From positions 626,001 through 690,000 of the forward strand of contig NZ_CP036276.1 of NCBI RefSeq assembly GCF_007747995.1: a DNA stretch of 64,000 bases, given 5' to 3'. Source of the stretch: Symmachiella dynata (GTDB lineage Bacteria > Planctomycetota > Planctomycetia > Planctomycetales > Planctomycetaceae). Positions 63,007 through 64,000 of the stretch are shown one piece after another (positions within the stretch are counted from its first letter, which is position 1; each line of letters opens with the position of its first letter). Made by a program: the position numbers and the translations under genes. The notes under the pieces were generated by a model. That model was not told the origin of the DNA and made no database searches. It worked only from the letters and a program-made list of their open reading frames with translations.

Positions 63007-64000
63007 CTACTTTTCGCCGGAAAGGGCTTCGGCGACATTCAACGCGTGGTCCCGCACGCGGACGTACGAATTCAGCGTCGACGTAAAGGCGACACTGACA
63101 AACGGTGGGACTTTTTCGTGCGACAGCCATTCGACGTGTTGCTTCCGCAACTTTTTAGCGAGACGTTTGATTTCCGACGCTCGCCGTTGCGCTTCGGGCA
63201 TCACATCGCCTTGCCGAGACTTGAACGATTCAACGATGAACTTGAGAAACGCCTCGGCTTCCTCGTGCAATCGATCGAGATCGGCACGATGCTTCGCATC
63301 AAAGCGGTGTCCTTGCTGTCGCAACTTGAGATCGAATTTCAGGATACTGCGAATGTAGTCACTGATCGATTCCAATTCGTCCGCCATCCTTAACTGCTGA
63401 CGGCCTTCCTCGATGATCTCGTGCGGAACGTTGGCCGACAGCAAGTTGGTCATGAAAACCACGACCTCGTCCTGAATCGAGTCGAGAACCTCTTCACGGT
63501 GAAACAGCTTGTGTTTGAGTTGCTCGTCCGGTGTGTCCTGATGGGTGAGCTCCTTGAGCCAAGCCATCATTTTTTCGCAGCCTTCACCCATATGAATGAT
63601 TTCGCCACGTGATTGCTCGATCCCAATGACGGGGGTTTCCAGCATGCGGATGTCCAGGTTCGTCAGATGCGGCGTCTCTTTCACACCCGTGTCGGGGACG
63701 AGCCATTTCATGGTTTTGGCAAACCGTCCCCCAAAGGGAAGAAAGACCAACGTATTGGCGAGATTGAACACCGTATGCGTGGCGGCAATGGCCAGCGCCA
63801 CATTCGGAATCGCTTTTTCCGGGGGAACGAATTGACTGCCCGTTAAAAACGCACTGGTGCGCGGTAGGAAATCAAAAGTGAGCCAGGGGATAAAACGCAC
63901 ATATTGAAAAAAGATGATCGAGATCCACAAGACGCCCACCATGTTAAACAGCACGTGAAAATAAGCAGCACGACGGGCGTTCGTCGTCGCCCCGATCGAG
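63007..64000 (-). CDS. Na+/Pi cotransporter with PhoU-like C-terminal domain (partial)
   Basis: The frame runs off the window edge, so the N-terminus is missing. The visible 331 or so residues start TTNARRAAYFHVLFNMVGV, a membrane segment of the Na/Pi cotransporter II family, followed by IPNVALAIAATHTVFNLANT (a second conserved segment). From about residue 170 the sequence is a helical, soluble PhoU-like domain (VLDSIQDEVVVFMTNLLS, RMADELESISDYIRSILKF, AKKLRKQHVEWLS). Such fusions couple low-affinity Na+-dependent phosphate transport to a regulatory domain. It lies next to pstS on the same strand and would extend the phosphate-related set. Continuation beyond 64000 is certain, as the frame stays open. 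Confidence 0.88.
   Translation of the reverse strand, partial: SIGATTNARRAAYFHVLFNMVGVLWISIIFFQYVRFIPWLTFDFLPRTSAFLTGSQFVPPEKAIPNVALAIAATHTVFNLANTLVFLPFGGRFAKTMKWLVPDTGVKETPHLTNLDIRMLETPVIGIEQSRGEIIHMGEGCEKMMAWLKELTHQDTPDEQLKHKLFHREEVLDSIQDEVVVFMTNLLSANVPHEIIEEGRQQLRMADELESISDYIRSILKFDLKLRQQGHRFDAKHRADLDRLHEEAEAFLKFIVESFKSRQGDVMPEAQRRASEIKRLAKKLRKQHVEWLSHEKVPPFVSVAFTSTLNSYVRVRDHALNVAEALSGEK

Overview
The window looks like a chromosomal segment of a planctomycete (Planctomycetota, Planctomycetia). This rests on the family content: a DUF1501 Tat-exported protein paired with a DUF1549/DUF1553 protein, a 1040-residue protein with a planctomycete cytochrome-c-like CxxCH domain followed by DUF1549/DUF1553, an exported sulfatase, a DUF1559-like protein, a PEP-CTERM protein, and a J-like domain of the 'KEWLGIPEDQRPPDHY' type. 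No rRNA, tRNA, CRISPR array, complete insertion sequence or prophage was seen. Genus cannot be fixed from sequence reading alone.

Layout. 0.1-6.2 kb: metal and anion transport (a P2-type cation ATPase, a formate/nitrite channel, a CopA-type copper ATPase with YHS and heavy-metal-binding domains). 6.5-8.5 kb: exported esterase, DUF1499 protein and a small BON-like membrane protein lying between two long direct repeats. 8.7-12.3 kb: MarR regulator, DUF1549/DUF1553 and DUF1501 operon. 12.7-21.5 kb: double amidohydrolase whose second half has lost its metal ligands, a sulfatase, two tiny overlapping genes, and a large PSCyt1-DUF1549-DUF1553 protein. 21.5-23.1 kb: an AT-richer, repeat-rich accessory patch with two small genes. 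23.1-28.9 kb: housekeeping genes (ispH, glmS, hemW, an MBL-fold hydrolase, a GNAT acetyltransferase).

29.5-36.3 kb: a coiled-coil membrane protein, two tandem paralogous lipoproteins, a DUF2752 protein, and a J-like/GspE-N-like membrane protein next to a lid-less Hsp70. 36.6-42.8 kb: an amidohydrolase, a PaaK/LuxE-like ligase with an adjoining LuxC-like aldehyde dehydrogenase, and small membrane or LRR proteins. 42.8-53.2 kb: a transposase remnant, a two-domain beta-rich exported protein, a PEP-CTERM protein, a DUF1559-like protein, a receiver plus FHA-GAF histidine kinase pair, an M28 peptidase with PDZ, and a WsaF-like glycosyltransferase. 53.2-58.7 kb: a compact ESX/type VII-like locus (FtsK/SpoIIIE ATPase, two WXG100-sized proteins, one coiled-coil partner). 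59.0-64.0 kb: pstSCAB and a Na/Pi cotransporter with a PhoU-like tail running off the window edge.

The most notable themes are (i) the type VII-like cluster with an unusual coiled-coil ATPase, (ii) the Hsp70 beside a J-like protein that has no HPD motif and is joined to a type II secretion ATPase N-domain, (iii) small genes bracketed by ~100-140 bp imperfect direct repeats at two separate places, plus several families of dispersed palindromic repeats, and (iv) a double amidohydrolase that is half pseudo-enzyme. Functions come from motif reading; no database search was run.
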